Shown piece after piece: positions 27,247 through 36,502 of a stretch of 64,000 nucleotides of DNA (positions are counted from its first letter, which is position 1; every line of letters begins with the position of its first letter). The notes beneath the pieces are model-generated. The model saw only the letters and a list, made by a program, of their open reading frames with translations, searched no databases and was not told where the DNA came from. The stretch comes from Marinibacterium profundimaris (GTDB lineage Bacteria > Pseudomonadota > Alphaproteobacteria > Rhodobacterales > Rhodobacteraceae): contig NZ_AQQR01000001.1 of NCBI RefSeq assembly GCF_002210095.1, forward strand, positions 496,001 to 560,000. Direction: 5' to 3'. A program made the translations under genes and the position numbers.

Positions 27247-28479
27247 TCAGTCCTTGCTCTTGACGATATCCACGTAGCGCGCCTGGGCGTCTTCTGGCGT
27301 CATCGAGGGATCGTTGAAGAACTCGACAAACAGATCGTTCAGCTGGTTGTTGGTGTCTTCGGTGTTCAGCTGCGTGGTCGAGGGCAGCGTGTTGCCGGCC
27401 TTGAGGATCTCGAGCCCCTTGTTCATGCAATCGTTGGCGGCGGTCAGGTCCACATCGCCGCGCACCGGCAGCGAGCCCTTCTTGAGGTTGAAGGCCACCT
27501 GGGTTTCGGGTGACAGCAGCGTGGCGGCCAGAACGTCCTGGGCGGCCGTGATGTCGGGATCGTCCACCACCGGGAAGTAGAAGGCATCCCCCGCCGTGTC
27601 GATCAGCGCGTTCACGCCAAGACCGGGCAGGCAGGAATAATCCTCGCCCGCGACTTCGCCCGCGACGGCGAATTCGCCCTGCGCCCAATCGCCCATCACC
27701 TGGCCGCCGGCCGTGTCGGTGATCACCATGTTGGTCGCCTGGTTCCAGTCCTGGATGTTGGAGCCCTGGGACATGTCCCGCGCATCGGCCGCCGCCTGGA
27801 AGACGCGCTCCATTTCCGGGCCTGCCGCCATTTCGGTGTCGCCATCGCCGTAGATCTTGACCAGAACGTCGGGTCCGGCCAGGGCCACGGTCAGCACGTT
27901 GAACAGGCCCGCGGCCTGCCAGGGCTGACCGCCCAGGGCGAGCGGCAGCTTGCCCGCCTCGCGCAGCGCGTCGCTTGCGGCGACATATTCATCCCAGTTG
28001 GTCGGCACGGCGACGCCGGCGTCCTCGAACGCCTTGTTCGACAGCCAGAGCCATTGCCACGAATGAATGTTGACCGGCGCGCAGTAGATCCGCCCGTCGA
28101 CCGTGCAGCCATCCAGCAGCGAGGGCGGATTGACGATGTCCTTCCAGCCTTCGGCTTCGGCCACGTCGGTCATGTCGCGCAAGAGCCCTGCCTCGATCAG
28201 TTCTTCCGCCTGGCGCCCGTGATTGAACTGGAACGCGCCCATCGGATCGCCGCCGATGATGCGGCTGACGATGATCGGGCGCGCCGTGCCGCCGGATCCG
28301 GCGATGGCCCCGTCCACCCAGGTGTTGCCGGTCGCATCGAAGGCCTTGGCAAGTTCCGCCACTGCCGCCGCTTCGCCGCCGGAGGTCCACCAATGGGTGA
28401 CCTCAAGCTCCGTGGCCGACACGGCAGTGCCCGCGCACAGGGCAGTGCTCGCCAAAATGGCGTTGCGCAGTGCTTTCAT
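27247..28479 (-). CDS. ABC sugar-binding protein (family 1 extracellular solute-binding protein)
   Basis: 410 residues from ATG 28479, with signal peptide MKALRNAILASTALCAGTAVSA. It has the cluster B/CUT1 sugar-binding protein pattern: THWWTSGGEAAAVAELAKAF at the mature N-terminus, and WQWLWLSNKAFEDAGV. It is the first gene of the nine-gene minus-strand transcript, divergent from a LacI regulator with paired operators at 28538-28594. Given the operon's GH43 enzyme, the ligand is probably a xylo- or arabinoxylo-oligosaccharide (inference). Confidence 0.9.
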   Translation of the reverse strand: MKALRNAILASTALCAGTAVSATELEVTHWWTSGGEAAAVAELAKAFDATGNTWVDGAIAGSGGTARPIIVSRIIGGDPMGAFQFNHGRQAEELIEAGLLRDMTDVAEAEGWKDIVNPPSLLDGCTVDGRIYCAPVNIHSWQWLWLSNKAFEDAGVAVPTNWDEYVAASDALREAGKLPLALGGQPWQAAGLFNVLTVALAGPDVLVKIYGDGDTEMAAGPEMERVFQAAADARDMSQGSNIQDWNQATNMVITDTAGGQVMGDWAQGEFAVAGEVAGEDYSCLPGLGVNALIDTAGDAFYFPVVDDPDITAAQDVLAATLLSPETQVAFNLKKGSLPVRGDVDLTAANDCMNKGLEILKAGNTLPSTTQLNTEDTNNQLNDLFVEFFNDPSMTPEDAQARYVDIVKSKD

Positions 28480-28537
28480 CTCTGTTCCTCCCTACGGGCG
28501 CATCGCCCGGGTCAATCCTGCGGGCCTCATCCCCGCC

Positions 28538-28551
28538 TGAAATCGTTTACA
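28538..28551. promoter_or_regulatory. LacI-type operator 1
   Basis: TGAAATCGTTTACA, an imperfect 14-bp palindrome. It matches the reverse complement of the site at 28581-28594 (TGTAATCGTTTGCA) at 12 of 14 positions. It lies between the divergent binding-protein and lacI-family genes and is the probable target of the LacI-family product. Confidence 0.7.
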
Positions 28552-28580
28552 TGTTTAGCTACACTTTGGCTCTTCTCGGC

Positions 28581-28594
28581 TGCAAACGATTACA
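28581..28594. promoter_or_regulatory. LacI-type operator 2
   Basis: TGCAAACGATTACA; its centre is 43 bases from that of operator 1, about four helical turns, so both could be bound on the same face of the DNA. Confidence 0.7.
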
Positions 28595-28694
28595 TATACC
28601 TTTTGTCGGCAAGAGATTCGTGTCAAGCCGTCGTGATACGAACAGCGAAATACCCCCTCGGCGGGCGCCAGCGGGTTTCGGACAGGACAAGGAC

Positions 28695-29729
28695 ATGGTC
28701 GATAAACCCGTCAGAATTCAGGATGTTGCGCGCGCCGCGCGGGTCTCGACCGCAACCGTCAGCCGGGCCCTTTCGACCCCGGACAAGCTGTCGGAGGAGA
28801 CCCGCAAGGCGGTGTTCGAAGCGATCCGCCTGACGGGCTACCGGGTCAACCAGGCCGCGCGGAACCTGCGGATGCAACGCGCGGGCGCGGTGCTGATCCT
28901 TGTGCCGAACCTGTCGAACCCGTTCTTCAGCCAGATCCTCGCCGGCATTTCCGGCGTCTTCATGGAGACCGATTATTCCGTCCTGATCGCCGACACGCGA
29001 GCCCGCGGGGCCGATGATACTCGGCTGGTCGATTACTCGCTGGCCCGCGTCGACGGGATCATCAGCCTGGACGGCGGCCTGCGCCCCGAGATCATGGCCG
29101 AGTTCGCCGACCGCGGCGCCGGGGACCGGATGCTGTTTGCCTGCGAATGGGTGCAGGACACGCCCCTGCCCTCGGTCCGGTCGGACAACGTGACCGGCGC
29201 GCGACTGGCGATCCAGCATCTGTATGACCTGGGCCACCGCAACATCGCCCATGTCACCGGGCCCGAGGACAACGTCCTGACCCATGCCCGCCGGACCGGC
29301 ATGCTGGAACAGCGCGCCCGTCTCGGCCTGCCCGTGCAAGAAGACTGGATCATCCGCGGGGATTTCTCACTCGATTCCGGGCGCGACGCGGCACGGCGAA
29401 TCCTTGAGATGGCGCATCGCCCCACGGCCGTGTTCTGCGCCTCCGACCAGGTGGCCTTCGGCCTGATTTCCACCCTGACCGCGGCCGGGGTCAGGGTGCC
29501 CGAGGACCTGTCCGTGGTGGGATTCGACGATATCGAACTGTCGGAATACTACGTGCCGGCGCTGACCACGATCCGGCAGTTCCGCCGCACCCTGGGCGCC
29601 CGGGCCGCGCGGCTGCTGCTGGACCGGCTGACCGGAGCACGGCCCGACCTGCCGGACGGCGACGTGCTGATGGTCGACGTGGAACTGGTGGTCCGGGACA
29701 GTACCGCTCCGCCGCCCTCGGGTCGCTGA
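28695..29729 (+). CDS. LacI-family transcriptional regulator of the sugar operon
   Basis: 344 residues. The start is ATG 28695, behind an AAGGA site, because the LacI helix-turn-helix begins immediately after it: VRIQDVARAARVSTATVSRAL. The periplasmic-binding-protein-like effector domain follows, with GYRVNQAARNLR hinge, SNPFFSQIL, and DDIELSEYYVPALTTIRQ near the end. It probably represses the divergent importer/GH43 operon until a pentose or oligosaccharide binds. The two operator-like sites upstream would also give autoregulation. Confidence 0.92.
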   Translation: MVDKPVRIQDVARAARVSTATVSRALSTPDKLSEETRKAVFEAIRLTGYRVNQAARNLRMQRAGAVLILVPNLSNPFFSQILAGISGVFMETDYSVLIADTRARGADDTRLVDYSLARVDGIISLDGGLRPEIMAEFADRGAGDRMLFACEWVQDTPLPSVRSDNVTGARLAIQHLYDLGHRNIAHVTGPEDNVLTHARRTGMLEQRARLGLPVQEDWIIRGDFSLDSGRDAARRILEMAHRPTAVFCASDQVAFGLISTLTAAGVRVPEDLSVVGFDDIELSEYYVPALTTIRQFRRTLGARAARLLLDRLTGARPDLPDGDVLMVDVELVVRDSTAPPPSGR

Positions 29730-29758
29730 AAATTTGCCACATTTTCCGTGCGGGCCAC

Positions 29759-29788
29759 GTAGGGTGGGTTTATAACCCACGGTTTTAC
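29759..29788 (+). repeat. REP-like GTGGGTT/AACCCAC hairpin
   Basis: A 7-bp perfect stem (29764-29770 with 29774-29780), loop TAT, inside cgtaGGGTGGGTT, then GGTTTT. The form GTAGGGTGGGTT...AACCCAC resembles extragenic palindromes common in proteobacteria; it could also end the lacI-family transcript. Only one copy is in the window. Confidence 0.55.
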
Positions 29789-29903
29789 TTGCCTTCCCCC
29801 GGCCACGCGACATCGCGTTCAGGATACCAATTCGGTTTACGATTAGACAAATGCCATCCTCTGCGCCACCATGGTTCCACATGGGAGCTTTGGGAGGGAT
29901 CAC

Positions 29904-31745
29904 ATGATCGAGCGGACTGTGTCCGATTTCTGGCAGCCAGAGGTCTTGAGCGAGACCCGTCCGGACGGCACGATCCTAGTCTGGCGTGGCGATCCGCTGG
30001 CTCCCTATCCCCGTTGCTTGAGCGACCGGCTGATGCACTGGGCCCGCAGCCAGCCGAACCGCGTCTGGATCGCCGAACGCGCGCCCAACGGCGCCTGGGC
30101 CGAAATCACCTATGCCGATGCGGCCCGCGCCGTCGAGGGAATCGGCGCCACGCTGCTGGCGCACGGGCTCAGCTCGGACCGGCCATTGCTGATCCTGTCG
30201 GGCAACAGCACCGCGCATGCGCTGATGGCGCTCGGCGCGCAGCACGTGGGCGTGCCGTCGGCGGCGCTGGCGCCGGCCTATTCGCTTGGCTCCGACGACC
30301 TGGGCAAACTGCGCGACATCGCCGGTCAGTTGACCCCGGGCATGATCTTCGCCGAAGACGCGCCCCGCTTTGCCCGGGCCATCGACGCCGCCTTCGACCA
30401 CTCGATCCCGGTGGCCAGCTGCACCTCGGCGCTGCCCGACCGGACTACGGTGGATTTCGCCGATGCCTGCGCCGCGAAACCGGGGACCGCGGTGCGGCTG
30501 GCCAATGCCGCGATCACCCCGGACACGGTGGCCAAGTTCCTCTTCACCTCCGGCACCACCGGATCGCCCAAGGCGGTCATCCAGACCCACGGAATGCTAT
30601 GCGCCAACCAGGAGATGGTGGCCAATTGCTATCCCTTCATGCGGTCCGAGCCGCCTGTCGTCATCGACTGGGCCCCCTGGAACCACACGGCCAGCGGCAA
30701 CAAGGTCTTCAACATGGTGCTCTACAACGGCGGCACCTTCTACATCGACGATGGCCGCCCGACCCCGCAGGACATCGGCAAGACCATCCGCAACCTGGCC
30801 GAGATCTCGCCCACCTGGTATTTCAACGTGCCGCTCGGCTACCAGATGCTGCTGGACGCGATGGAAACCGACGGCAGGCTGCGCGAGACGTTCTTCCGCC
30901 GCCTGCGCGTGATGATGTATGCGGGCGCCGGCATGTCGCAACCGGTGTGGGACAGGATCACCCGCATCGCCGAACGCACCGCCTCGGGCAAGGCATTGCT
31001 GTGCACGGGCTTCGGCGCAACCGAAACCGGGCCCTTCGCCCTGATGTGCACCGAGCGGCAGAGCAAGGCCGGCAACCTCGGCATCCCGGCCCCGGGCGTG
31101 ACGCTGAAACTGGTGCCGCAGGGCGAGAGGTACGAGGCGCGGATCCGCAGCCCCTCGGTCACGCCCGGCTACTGGCGCGCACCAGGGATCACGGCCAAGG
31201 CCTTTGACGAAGAAGGATATTACTGTTTCGGCGACGCCATGCGCCTGGCCGAACCGGGCCGGCCCGAGAAAGGGTTCATCTTCGACGGGCGGCTGGCCGA
31301 GAACTTCAAACTTGCCTCCGGCACCTGGGTTGCGGTGGGGCCGTTGCGGTCGCGTCTGACCGATGACCTGAAGGGGCTGGCCAGCGACGTGGTCATCGCC
31401 GGAGAGGGGCATACAGAGTTGGGCGCGCTGGTGGTGCCCGACTGGGACGCGCTGCGCGATCTGGTCGGCGAAGACGGGCTGGACCGCTTCGCCTTGCTCG
31501 CGCATCCAAAGGTCCGCCGTGTCGCCGCCGCGCTGCTGGACGCCCATGCGGCGCGCGCCAGCGGCTCGGCCACGCGTGTCGCCCGGCTGATGTTCCTCGA
31601 GGCGCCGCTGTCCTTCGACCGGGGCGAGGTGACGGACAAGGGGTCGCTCAACCAGCGCGCCGTGCTGCGCCACCGCGCCGATCTGGTCGAAAACCTCTGG
31701 TCCGAGGATCCCCGCGTCATCGCGCTGAGCCGCGAGCGGGCCTGA
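29904..31745 (+). CDS. fcs: Feruloyl-CoA synthase (4-hydroxycinnamate-CoA ligase)
   Basis: 613 residues from ATG 29904, which follows GGGAGGGA; an in-frame ATG at 29871 is upstream of that site. AMP-binding motif: FLFTSGTTGSPKAVIQTHG. The C-terminal half has features characteristic of feruloyl-CoA synthetases: TPGYWRAPGITAKAFDEEG, then FIFDGRLAENFKLASGTWV. It would activate ferulate or coumarate with ATP and CoA. The usual partners (hydratase-aldolase, vanillin dehydrogenase) are not adjacent. Its place between xylan and arabinan genes fits ferulate released from feruloylated arabinoxylan. Confidence 0.85.
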   Translation: MIERTVSDFWQPEVLSETRPDGTILVWRGDPLAPYPRCLSDRLMHWARSQPNRVWIAERAPNGAWAEITYADAARAVEGIGATLLAHGLSSDRPLLILSGNSTAHALMALGAQHVGVPSAALAPAYSLGSDDLGKLRDIAGQLTPGMIFAEDAPRFARAIDAAFDHSIPVASCTSALPDRTTVDFADACAAKPGTAVRLANAAITPDTVAKFLFTSGTTGSPKAVIQTHGMLCANQEMVANCYPFMRSEPPVVIDWAPWNHTASGNKVFNMVLYNGGTFYIDDGRPTPQDIGKTIRNLAEISPTWYFNVPLGYQMLLDAMETDGRLRETFFRRLRVMMYAGAGMSQPVWDRITRIAERTASGKALLCTGFGATETGPFALMCTERQSKAGNLGIPAPGVTLKLVPQGERYEARIRSPSVTPGYWRAPGITAKAFDEEGYYCFGDAMRLAEPGRPEKGFIFDGRLAENFKLASGTWVAVGPLRSRLTDDLKGLASDVVIAGEGHTELGALVVPDWDALRDLVGEDGLDRFALLAHPKVRRVAAALLDAHAARASGSATRVARLMFLEAPLSFDRGEVTDKGSLNQRAVLRHRADLVENLWSEDPRVIALSRERA

Positions 31746-31948
31746 CCCGCCGCCCCGGACGACGGGCAACCTGGCCACCGGTCCCGATGGCTCCTTTCAA
31801 CCCGTGCCCCGACGCCGCGCGCAGGCGCCCCGCATCCGCGTCGGCCGCCCTGCCCCGGCCTTGCGCCCGGCCACGTCTTCTGTAGGACGTCCCCATCGCC
31901 CGGCGCGCCGCGCACGGGCCTTCTGCGCACTGCAACGGGAGCCTGCAC

Positions 31949-32368
31949 ATGACCTTCAAACCCCTCTTTCACCTTGCCTATCACGTTGACGACCTCGATC
32001 AGGCCGCCGATTTCTACGAACGTGTCCTGGGCTGCAGCCGGGGCCGCAGCACCGAAAGCTGGGTGGATTTCAGCTTCTTCGGTCACCAGATCTCGCTGCA
32101 TCGGGGCGCGCCCTTCGCAACCGACACCACCGGCAAGGTCGGGGATCACATGGTGCCGATGCCGCACCTTGGCGCGGTCCTGCCGCTGGAGCTTTGGCGC
32201 CCGCTGGCCGACCGGCTGACCGAGGAAGGGGTGGAGTTCGTGATCCCGCCCACCGTCCGGTTCGAAGGCCAGCCGGGCGAGCAATGGACCATGTTCTTCC
32301 GCGATCCCGCCGGCAACCCGATCGAACTGAAAGGCTTTGCCAGCGAGGACGCGGTCTGGGCCTCCTGA
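31949..32368 (+). CDS. VOC (glyoxalase/dioxygenase superfamily) protein
   Basis: 139 residues from ATG 31949, a typical single VOC domain pair: FHLAYHVDDLDQAADFYERVLG at the N-terminus and FFRDPAGNPIELKGF at the C-terminus. Likely metal ligands are the early His and the late Glu. The substrate is unknown; similar proteins in sugar and aromatic clusters are annotated only as VOC. It lies 200 bases after fcs and may be cotranscribed with it. Confidence 0.8.
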   Translation: MTFKPLFHLAYHVDDLDQAADFYERVLGCSRGRSTESWVDFSFFGHQISLHRGAPFATDTTGKVGDHMVPMPHLGAVLPLELWRPLADRLTEEGVEFVIPPTVRFEGQPGEQWTMFFRDPAGNPIELKGFASEDAVWAS

Positions 32369-32451
32369 GCCCCACCAAATCTTTCAAAAATAAATCAATA
32401 ACTTGACGTCAACTCCCTGGCCGCCCCCGCGAAAACCCGCGCGGGGCGGTT

Positions 32452-32470
32452 GACAGGTAATGATCCTGTC
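32452..32470. promoter_or_regulatory. Inverted repeat GACAGG-N7-CCTGTC in the abfA promoter region
   Basis: Perfect 6-bp arms around TAATGAT. A TTGACA hexamer (32450-32455) overlaps the left arm and could be a -35 box. A separate 10-bp palindrome TTGACGTCAA lies upstream at 32403-32412. Confidence 0.5.
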
Positions 32471-32475
32471 GATCA

Positions 32476-32490
32476 ATTTGTAGGACAAAT
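32476..32490. promoter_or_regulatory. FadR/GntR-type operator upstream of the arabinofuranosidase operon
   Basis: ATTTGT-AGG-ACAAAT, a perfect 6-bp inverted repeat with a 3-base spacer, fits the TnGT-N3-ACnA pattern of FadR-subfamily GntR sites. It ends 14 bases before the abfA start, next to the ribosome site, where repressor binding would block transcription. The GntR gene at 38516-39295, at the end of this same cluster, is the obvious candidate regulator (inference). Confidence 0.65.
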
Positions 32491-32504
32491 AAGGGAGGGA
32501 TTCG

Positions 32505-34010
32505 ATGAAAGTTAATGCCGCGATCCATCGCGCTTTCGAAATCGGCCGGATCGACGACCGGCTCTATGCCGCTTTCATCGAGCATATGGGCCGCGCCATC
32601 TACTCGGGCATCTACGAGCCCGGCCATCCGCAGGCCGACGCCAACGGCTTCCGCCGCGACGTGGCGCAAATGGTGCGCGACCTGAACATCCCGGCGATCC
32701 GCTATCCCGGGGGCAACTTCGTCTCGGCCTACAACTGGGAAGACGGCATCGGCCCGAAGGAAGACCGCCCCGTGCGGCTCGACCTCGCCTGGCGCAGCAA
32801 GGAGAGCAACCAGGTCGGGATCAACGAATTCGCAGTCTGGGCCGAAGAGCTTGGGCTGGACATGATGCTGGCGGTAAACTTGGGCTCGCGCGGGATCTCG
32901 GATGCGCGCAATTTCATGGAATACGTCAACCATCCCTCGGGCACCTACTGGTCCGACCTTCGCCGCAGCCACGGGGTCGAGGCGCCTTACAACGTGAAGA
33001 TGTGGTGCCTGGGCAACGAGATGGACGGCCCCTGGCAGATCGGCCACAAGGAGGCCAAGGAATACGGCCGCCTCGCCGACGAGACCGCCAAGGCCCTGCG
33101 CCAGCTGACACCGGGAGCCGAGATGATCGTCTGCGGATCGTCCAACGACGAGATGCCGACCTACCCCGACTGGGAACGCGGCGTGCTCGAGGAATGCTAC
33201 GAGAATGTCGACTACATCTCGCTTCACAAGTATTTCGGCAATTCCTCGCGCGACACGCTGAACTTCTTCGGCAAGGTCGAAGAGACCGGCCGCTACATCC
33301 AGGCGATCGCCGGCGTGATCGACTTCGTGAAGGCGAAGAAGCGGGCCAAGAACGACGTCTATATCTGCTTCGACGAATGGAACGTCTGGTATCACAAGCG
33401 CGCGCAGGATTCCGAGAACTGGAAAAGCTGGGACTGGCCCGAGGCGCCCGCCCTGCTGGAAGAGGATTACAACTTCGAGGATGCGCTCTTCATCGGCTGC
33501 CTGCTGAACGAGTTCATCCGCCGCTCCGACCGGGTGAAGATCGCCTGTATCGCGCAGCTGGTGAACGTGATCGCCCCGATCCGCGCCGAAGCCGACGGTC
33601 CGGCCTGGCGGCAGTCGATCTACTGGCCTTACCAGATGGCCTCGCTGTATGGTCGTGGCACGGCGCTGCGGGTCTCGGTCGACGGGCCGACCTACAATTG
33701 CACGGTGGCCGATGACGTCGATTATCTCGACGTGGCGGCCACGCATGACGAACAGGCCGGGACCGTTTCGCTTTTCATCGTGAACCGGCACCTGGATGAA
33801 ACCGCGGACCTGCGTCTTGCGTTGACAGGGTTCGAGGCGGCCACGCTGATCGACCACCAGGTGATCGAGGGCCACGATCTGCGGGCCACCAACGGACCCG
33901 GCTCCGAGCCGATCGCACCGGTGAAGGGCCAGGGCGTTGCCGTCGAGGACGGAACGCTGGGTGGCGCGCTGGCGCCGCTGTCCTACCACGTGGTGCGGCT
34001 GAAGGTGTAA
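32505..34010 (+). CDS. abfA: Alpha-L-arabinofuranosidase, glycoside hydrolase family 51
   Basis: 501 residues, no signal peptide. TIM barrel plus C-terminal beta-sandwich, the normal GH51 length. Catalytic acid/base Glu172 lies in MWCLGNEMDGPWQ and nucleophile Glu291 in YICFDEWNVWY. It removes alpha-L-arabinofuranosyl groups from imported arabino(xylo)oligosaccharides. Starts at ATG 32505 with GGGAGGGA upstream. It heads an operon with an ABC importer (ATPase, binding protein, two permeases) directly downstream, and a FadR-type operator lies in its promoter. Confidence 0.93.
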   Translation: MKVNAAIHRAFEIGRIDDRLYAAFIEHMGRAIYSGIYEPGHPQADANGFRRDVAQMVRDLNIPAIRYPGGNFVSAYNWEDGIGPKEDRPVRLDLAWRSKESNQVGINEFAVWAEELGLDMMLAVNLGSRGISDARNFMEYVNHPSGTYWSDLRRSHGVEAPYNVKMWCLGNEMDGPWQIGHKEAKEYGRLADETAKALRQLTPGAEMIVCGSSNDEMPTYPDWERGVLEECYENVDYISLHKYFGNSSRDTLNFFGKVEETGRYIQAIAGVIDFVKAKKRAKNDVYICFDEWNVWYHKRAQDSENWKSWDWPEAPALLEEDYNFEDALFIGCLLNEFIRRSDRVKIACIAQLVNVIAPIRAEADGPAWRQSIYWPYQMASLYGRGTALRVSVDGPTYNCTVADDVDYLDVAATHDEQAGTVSLFIVNRHLDETADLRLALTGFEAATLIDHQVIEGHDLRATNGPGSEPIAPVKGQGVAVEDGTLGGALAPLSYHVVRLKV

Positions 34011-34013
34011 GCC

Positions 34014-35087
34014 ATGTCAGGCGTCAAGCTGAGCAATGTCAGGAAATCCTTCGGGGCGCATGACGTCATCAAGGATGTCTCGCTGGAGGTGCCGAAGGGA
34101 GAATTCGGCGTCTTCGTCGGCCCTTCGGGCTGCGGCAAGTCCACGCTCTTGCGGATGATTGCGGGGCTGGAAGAAAGCAGCGGCGGCCGGATCGAGATCG
34201 GCGGCCGCGACGTGACGCAGGTGGAACCGGCCAAGCGCGGCGTCGCCATGGTGTTCCAGTCCTACGCGCTGTATCCGCACCTGTCGGTCGCCGAGAACAT
34301 GGGGTTTTCCCTGCGCCTTGCCCGCGCCCCGCGCCACGAGCGCGAGGAAAAGGTGCGCGAGGCGGCGCGGATCCTGCAGTTGACCGATCACCTGGACAAG
34401 AAGCCCTCGGCGCTGTCGGGCGGCCAGCGGCAGCGGGTCGCCATTGGCCGGGCCATCGTGCGCGAGCCGGACGTGTTCCTGTTCGACGAGCCGCTGTCGA
34501 ACCTCGATGCCGAACTGCGGGTGCAGATGCGGCTGGAGCTGACGCGTCTGCACAACCAGATCGGCGCGACGATGATCTACGTCACCCATGACCAGGTCGA
34601 GGCGATGACCCTGGCCGACGACATCTTCGTGCTGAAGGGCGGCCACGTGATGCAGGCGGGGCGGCCGCTGGCGCTCTACGATGATCCGGACAACCGTTTC
34701 GTGGCCGGGTTCATCGGCTCTCCGGCGATGAATTTCATCGAGGCGACCGTGACCGCCAGCGACGACACCACCGTCACCGGCCGGTCCGAGGATGGCGAGC
34801 TGACGGCGCAGCTGACCGGGCCGAAGCCGGCCGAGGGCGCGCAGATCGTCCTGGGGGTGCGGCCCGAGCATCTGGAACCGGTGGAGACCGGCGGCCTGCC
34901 GGTGACGGTCGAGGTGGCCGAGGAGCTGGGTGGCAATTCCTACGTCCACGCCCGCGCCGCATCCGGCGCCGACATCGTCTTTGAACGCCGCGGCAGCCGC
35001 GACCGGCTGGAGGGCCAGAAGCTGCACCTGGGCGCCGCGCCAGACAAGGTATTCGCCTTCACGCCCAAGGGCGAGAGGCTTCGTTAG
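34014..35087 (+). CDS. ugpC: ABC sugar importer ATP-binding protein (UgpC/MalK type), arabinoside operon
   Basis: 357 residues, starting 3 bases after the abfA stop. Walker A GPSGCGKST at 36-44, LSGGQ at 134-138, Walker B DVFLFDEP, and a C-terminal TOBE domain. Partner of the permeases at 36503-38217. Confidence 0.92.
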   Translation: MSGVKLSNVRKSFGAHDVIKDVSLEVPKGEFGVFVGPSGCGKSTLLRMIAGLEESSGGRIEIGGRDVTQVEPAKRGVAMVFQSYALYPHLSVAENMGFSLRLARAPRHEREEKVREAARILQLTDHLDKKPSALSGGQRQRVAIGRAIVREPDVFLFDEPLSNLDAELRVQMRLELTRLHNQIGATMIYVTHDQVEAMTLADDIFVLKGGHVMQAGRPLALYDDPDNRFVAGFIGSPAMNFIEATVTASDDTTVTGRSEDGELTAQLTGPKPAEGAQIVLGVRPEHLEPVETGGLPVTVEVAEELGGNSYVHARAASGADIVFERRGSRDRLEGQKLHLGAAPDKVFAFTPKGERLR

Positions 35088-35159
35088 GCCTGCCGAAGAG
35101 CAGGCCATCAGGGAGGGGATGCGCGCATCGCGCGACCCGGTCATAGGAGGAAGACCAAC

Positions 35160-36446
35160 ATGAGACTGAAGACACTGGCACGCGCCTCGGCCATCGCGGT
35201 GATCGCGGGCCTGGCCGCACCTGCCTTCGCGCAGCAGACCGTAACGTGGTGGGATTTCTTTGCCGGCGGCGACGGCGTGCGCATGAAGGCGCTGATCGAC
35301 CAGTTCAACGAGGAACACGACGACATCGAGATCGAGGCGACCACCCTGGAATGGGGCGTGCCGTTCTACACCAAGATCCGCACCTCGGCCGCCGTGGGCC
35401 AGGGGCCCGACCTGATGACCTATCACCTGTCGCGCATGCCCCTGGGCCTGGCAGAGGGCGTTCTGACCCCGATCACCGCCGAGGACCTCGAGGCCGGCGG
35501 CATCAGCGAGGATGACTTCTTTGCCGGCGCGCTGGACTCGGCCAAGGGCCCGGACGGCACCCTTTATGCCGTGCCCTTCGATATCCACTCGATCGTGCTC
35601 TACTACAACAAGTCCTACCTCGAAGGGACGCGCTTTCTGGACGACAATGGCGAGCTGACCGGCATCTCCAGCCTTGCCGATTTCGAGGAAGCCCTGGCCA
35701 CGGCCAAGGAAAACGGCGCCGAGAGCCCGGTCACCTACGCCACCGGCGATGACGGCGGCGTCTTCCGCGTCTTCTACACGCTGCTGTCGCAACAGGGCGG
35801 CACGCTGATCTCGGACGACGGGGAGGTGCTGCCGGGCGACAGCATGGACAAGGCCGTGAACGCCGTGGAAATCATGACCAAGTGGCACGACGAAGGCTGG
35901 CAGCCGGAACAGGCGCTTTACGAGGCGTCGGTGGCCCTGTTCACATCGGGCAAGAGCGCCTTCCAGATGAACGGTGTCTGGGAAGTGCCGACGATGAACG
36001 ACCTGGCCGCCAATGGCGAGCTGGGCTTCGAATGGGGCGCGGTCGAGATCCCGCAGCTGATGGACAGCCAGACCACATGGGCCGACAGCCACGCCTGGGC
36101 GATCCCGGTGCAGGGCGACGAGGAAATGGATCCCGAGAAGCGCGCCGCCGTCATGGAAGTGATCGGCTGGATGGAGAAGCACGCGATCCAGTGGGCCGAC
36201 GCGGGCCACATCCCCGCCTACAAGCCCGTCGCCGAAAGCGAGGAATTCAAGGTGATGGAGCCCAACGCCACCTATTCCACGCTTGCCGACAAGGCGACCT
36301 ACGACCCGCGCAGCGAAGTCGCCGGTGTCGCCTCGCCCGCCTATGATGCGGCGCAGAACATCATCTCGCCGGCGATCCACGGCTACCTCTCGCCCGAGGA
36401 TGCCGTCGCCCAGATGAAAAGCGAACTTGAAAGCCGCATGAACTGA
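35160..36446 (+). CDS. ABC sugar-binding protein, arabinoside operon
   Basis: 428 residues from ATG 35160, behind a strong AGGAGGA site; signal peptide to about PAFAQQ. Family 1 solute-binding protein: TVTWWDFFAGGDGVRMKAL at the mature N-terminus, and FQMNGVWEVP in the ligand-binding half. Its place beside GH51 suggests arabino-oligosaccharides as ligand. A 10-bp hairpin follows. Confidence 0.9.
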   Translation: MRLKTLARASAIAVIAGLAAPAFAQQTVTWWDFFAGGDGVRMKALIDQFNEEHDDIEIEATTLEWGVPFYTKIRTSAAVGQGPDLMTYHLSRMPLGLAEGVLTPITAEDLEAGGISEDDFFAGALDSAKGPDGTLYAVPFDIHSIVLYYNKSYLEGTRFLDDNGELTGISSLADFEEALATAKENGAESPVTYATGDDGGVFRVFYTLLSQQGGTLISDDGEVLPGDSMDKAVNAVEIMTKWHDEGWQPEQALYEASVALFTSGKSAFQMNGVWEVPTMNDLAANGELGFEWGAVEIPQLMDSQTTWADSHAWAIPVQGDEEMDPEKRAAVMEVIGWMEKHAIQWADAGHIPAYKPVAESEEFKVMEPNATYSTLADKATYDPRSEVAGVASPAYDAAQNIISPAIHGYLSPEDAVAQMKSELESRMN

Positions 36447-36454
36447 GGAAGATC

Positions 36455-36479
36455 CGGGGGCCCTGACCAAGGGCCCCCG
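36455..36479 (+). other. Perfect GC hairpin between binding-protein and permease genes
   Basis: CGGGGGCCCT pairs fully with AGGGCCCCCG around GACCA, with no T-tract. It probably stabilises the binding-protein mRNA end or partly attenuates read-through into the permeases. Confidence 0.65.
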
Positions 36480-36502
36480 ATATCGAAGGGAGGGCACGCA
36501 CG

